Source: Crambe crambe (Eukaryota; Porifera; Demospongiae; Poecilosclerida; Crambeidae). From it: a DNA stretch of 64,000 bases. The notes below the pieces were generated by a model. That model was not told the DNA's origin. It worked only from the letters and a program-made list of their open reading frames with translations, and did not search any database. The translations under genes were made by a program, and so were the position numbers. This document shows, in pieces, positions 62,166 through 64,000 of this stretch (position 1 is its first letter; every line of letters starts with the position of its first letter). The stretch is from positions 2,953,001-3,017,000 of the forward strand of contig OZ004590.1 of NCBI GenBank assembly GCA_963924555.1, written 5' to 3'.

Positions 62166-62388
62166 GGGTCCAGGGTTTTATGGGTTATAAACAACCCGAA
62201 TCCCGAGGGCAAAGGTTGTTTATAATCCATAAAACCCATGGCACCCATTACTATTTTATATCCTGCTATAGCTAGCTAAGGTGAGTATCGCTTTCTTGTC
62301 TCCGTGGAGATTAAATGTTGTTTCCATGGACTACAGACATTATGACTTATAAACCACACCGTGGCCCTTTCACACATGGGATATATTA
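62166..62388. repeat. Dispersed hairpin repeat, family B copy 2
   Basis: Matches 18111-18362. The first 60 bases form a hairpin: GGTTTTATGGGTTATAAACA and, after CCCGAGGGC, the complementary GGTTGTTTATAATCCATAAA. Lies 110 bases after the last midasin exon seen. Confidence 0.85.
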
Positions 62389-63203
62389 GACTTATTACAC
62401 GAGTCAGCCTGAGATATGGGGAGATATTTCAGAGCTGAAGGCAGAGTGAAGTATCTACAGTGCACTACATATGTCTGCTGTAAGATTCAATTAAGCTTGC
62501 CTATCATCTTCAGAAATGTCTAGTCTGCACATGCTACTGTTGAATGGGGAAAATGTACTAGTGGGCGTGGTCTGTAAGAATAAAAAATATATCTTTTACA
62601 TCCTAATAATGTAATAGTGGTTTTTCTCTGCGATGATCATCTGGTAACATTACATCACAGTGTGCAGTAGACTAGTAGATTGATATAAATGTGTGCCATA
62701 AGCTAAGAGAGGCTAGCTGAACAGAAAGAACGTCTTAGGAAACGTAGATAGAGAAATCTAGAGACAATGCTGGCTCAGAGAAAAGAATGCCTCAGGCAGA
62801 CATTCATCACATTCAGCTCAGGCTTGCCCCACAATGCATTTGCATTTATCTAGTTAGAACAAATCAGTAGCTGCTCATTTTTTGCCTCGGCACCGGAGAA
62901 GTGCCGGGATCACCTATAGTTTTTTGTTGTTGTTTTTTTTTTTTAAAGGGGGCTCCGACAGGACTACGCGCACAACTTGAATGTCATTAAAAAATAAGCG
63001 TGCAATCGCTAAAATAACAGCAGCATTATTGAAATGCAACTTTAAAATAATTCAATCATACATTCAATTTACATGTAGCTAAAAATAATAGCTTCACTTT
63101 TGCAGAAAAATATATTATTAATTATTCCCAGAGCTTAATCCAGAGCCAGACCCAACTCCACACCCTACTCTAGAGCTAGAACCAATTCCAGAGCTAGAAC
63201 TCA
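62389..63203. other. No gene recognised
   Basis: AT-rich, with a poly-T run (about 62930-62945) and a short GAGCTAGAACC tandem (about 63170-63200) leading into the transposase-like frame. Confidence 0.5.
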
Positions 63204-63940
63204 TTGCTTACAGCTGAGTCCAACATTGACAGACTGTTTGAGCAGTTGAAACAGGCAGTCGATAAACTTGGAGTACTGTTTGAGTTTCCGAATGCCAGAC
63301 AATTCATTTCTAGTTCAACTCTCTCTCTCCATGAAAACGTACCATCAGGTTGCACTACTGCATGCATTCATGATAGCAGATGCTCATGGAAGGTGAATTA
63401 TACTGTCATCTCATTCTTGATGAATGGTGAGTTGTACGCCAACTATGCTCATCTCACAGGCATGCTGGACCTTCCATTGGTTTCTGATCGGCAGTGGGGT
63501 AGGACAGTAGCGAAACTGGAGGAGCATGTGACCGCCCTTGCCAAATGGTCCTGTCATCAGGTAAGAGATGAAATCAGGAAGCGTGGAGATCAATTGCAAT
63601 GGATGGCCACTTATGACGGTTTTTACCTGACACGGGGCCACTATTTGAACAATTCTTCCTCGAGTCTACACGATTTTAAAACAGGCAAAGTGGCATGGTT
63701 CAAACACAGAACCAAACGTGGAGCTGGGCACAATTGCAGAAGGGAGCATGTTAAATGAGATTTTGGAGGAAGTGAAGAAAGAGGGGTTTTAAATAGCTGA
63801 GCTAGTGACGGACAAAGACTCCTCAGTGAATTCTATTTTCTGTCGTCACTTCCCCGAAGGCACCATCGTATGCTGTAGTAATCACAGTGCAAAGACACTC
63901 CACAAGGACCTACAGAAAGTGAAATAAATTGCATGTAAGG
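63204..63940 (+). pseudogene. DDE transposase-like gene, broken
   Basis: The frame 63204-63758 contains HLTGMLDLPLVSDRQWGRTV, HVTALAKWSCHQVRDEI and WMATYDGFYLTRGHYLNNSS, where YDG is probably the first catalytic Asp. A frame change near 63740 and a stop near 63793 interrupt it. The other frame then gives IAELVTDKDSSVNSIFCRHF (second Asp, TDKDS) and VCCSNHSAKTLH. I recall this arrangement from multicopy transposase-like proteins in sponges and fish; the superfamily is unsure. The frame probably begins after an acceptor (TTGCTTACAG at 63204-63213), so it had an upstream exon. Confidence 0.65.
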
Positions 63941-64000
63941 TAAACACCCCAATGTATGATAGTAACATTGGTTGTACATATGCATGATGGACACATTATA

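Overview
The window is eukaryotic. Coding sequence is broken by GT-AG introns, there is no operon structure, and animal-type transposons (hAT, MULE-like, MITEs, LINE, tyrosine recombinase) and long minisatellites fill the non-coding DNA. Gene content suggests an early-branching animal, most likely a demosponge: a metazoan-like midasin, a divergent SLC15/POT transporter pair, and multicopy transposon genes of types I associate with sponges, cnidarians and fish. The organism call is inference.

The backbone is one gene on the + strand, a fragment of midasin (MDN1/Rea1), the AAA+ ATPase of ribosome (60S) maturation. I can place 25 exons between 4541 and 62054. All have compatible splice phases (3265 coding bases, about 1088 codons). 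They run from the Walker B half of the fourth AAA module, through AAA5 (exons at 6.2-18.5 kb) and AAA6 (27.1-47.6 kb), into the start of the linker (48.0-62.1 kb). The 5' and 3' ends of the gene lie outside the window. Coding sequence is under 6% of the span.

Nearly everything else sits in four giant midasin introns (about 9.7, 8.1, 10.9, 7.7 kb) and a fifth of about 11.9 kb. Intron 8735-18437 holds MITE, LINE, transposase, tyrosine-recombinase and RING-protein sequences. Intron 19004-27089 is mostly a 5.6 kb minisatellite with 43- and 47-bp units. Intron 28883-39756 holds a 2.2 kb G-rich minisatellite and a degenerate multicopy gene family. Intron 39874-47543 holds a full-length hAT transposon with 8-bp target duplication and a MULE-like element with long terminal repeats. 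Intron 48334-60273 holds a tandem segmental duplication carrying two intact, intronless, antisense POT-family transporter genes; one copy was later hit by a TA-flanked MITE. Upstream of the first visible exon (1-2580) are ORF-preserving tandem repeats; the right edge (63.2 kb onward) holds a broken DDE-type transposase.

I did not find a convincing new multi-gene system. The most notable signals are an intronic minisatellite that appears seeded by the adjacent midasin exon, the loss of the Walker B aspartate in AAA6, a pre-integration paralogue for the hAT insertion, a junction scar implying a lost third transporter unit, and a multicopy spliced family with an E-V-K nuclease-like motif.
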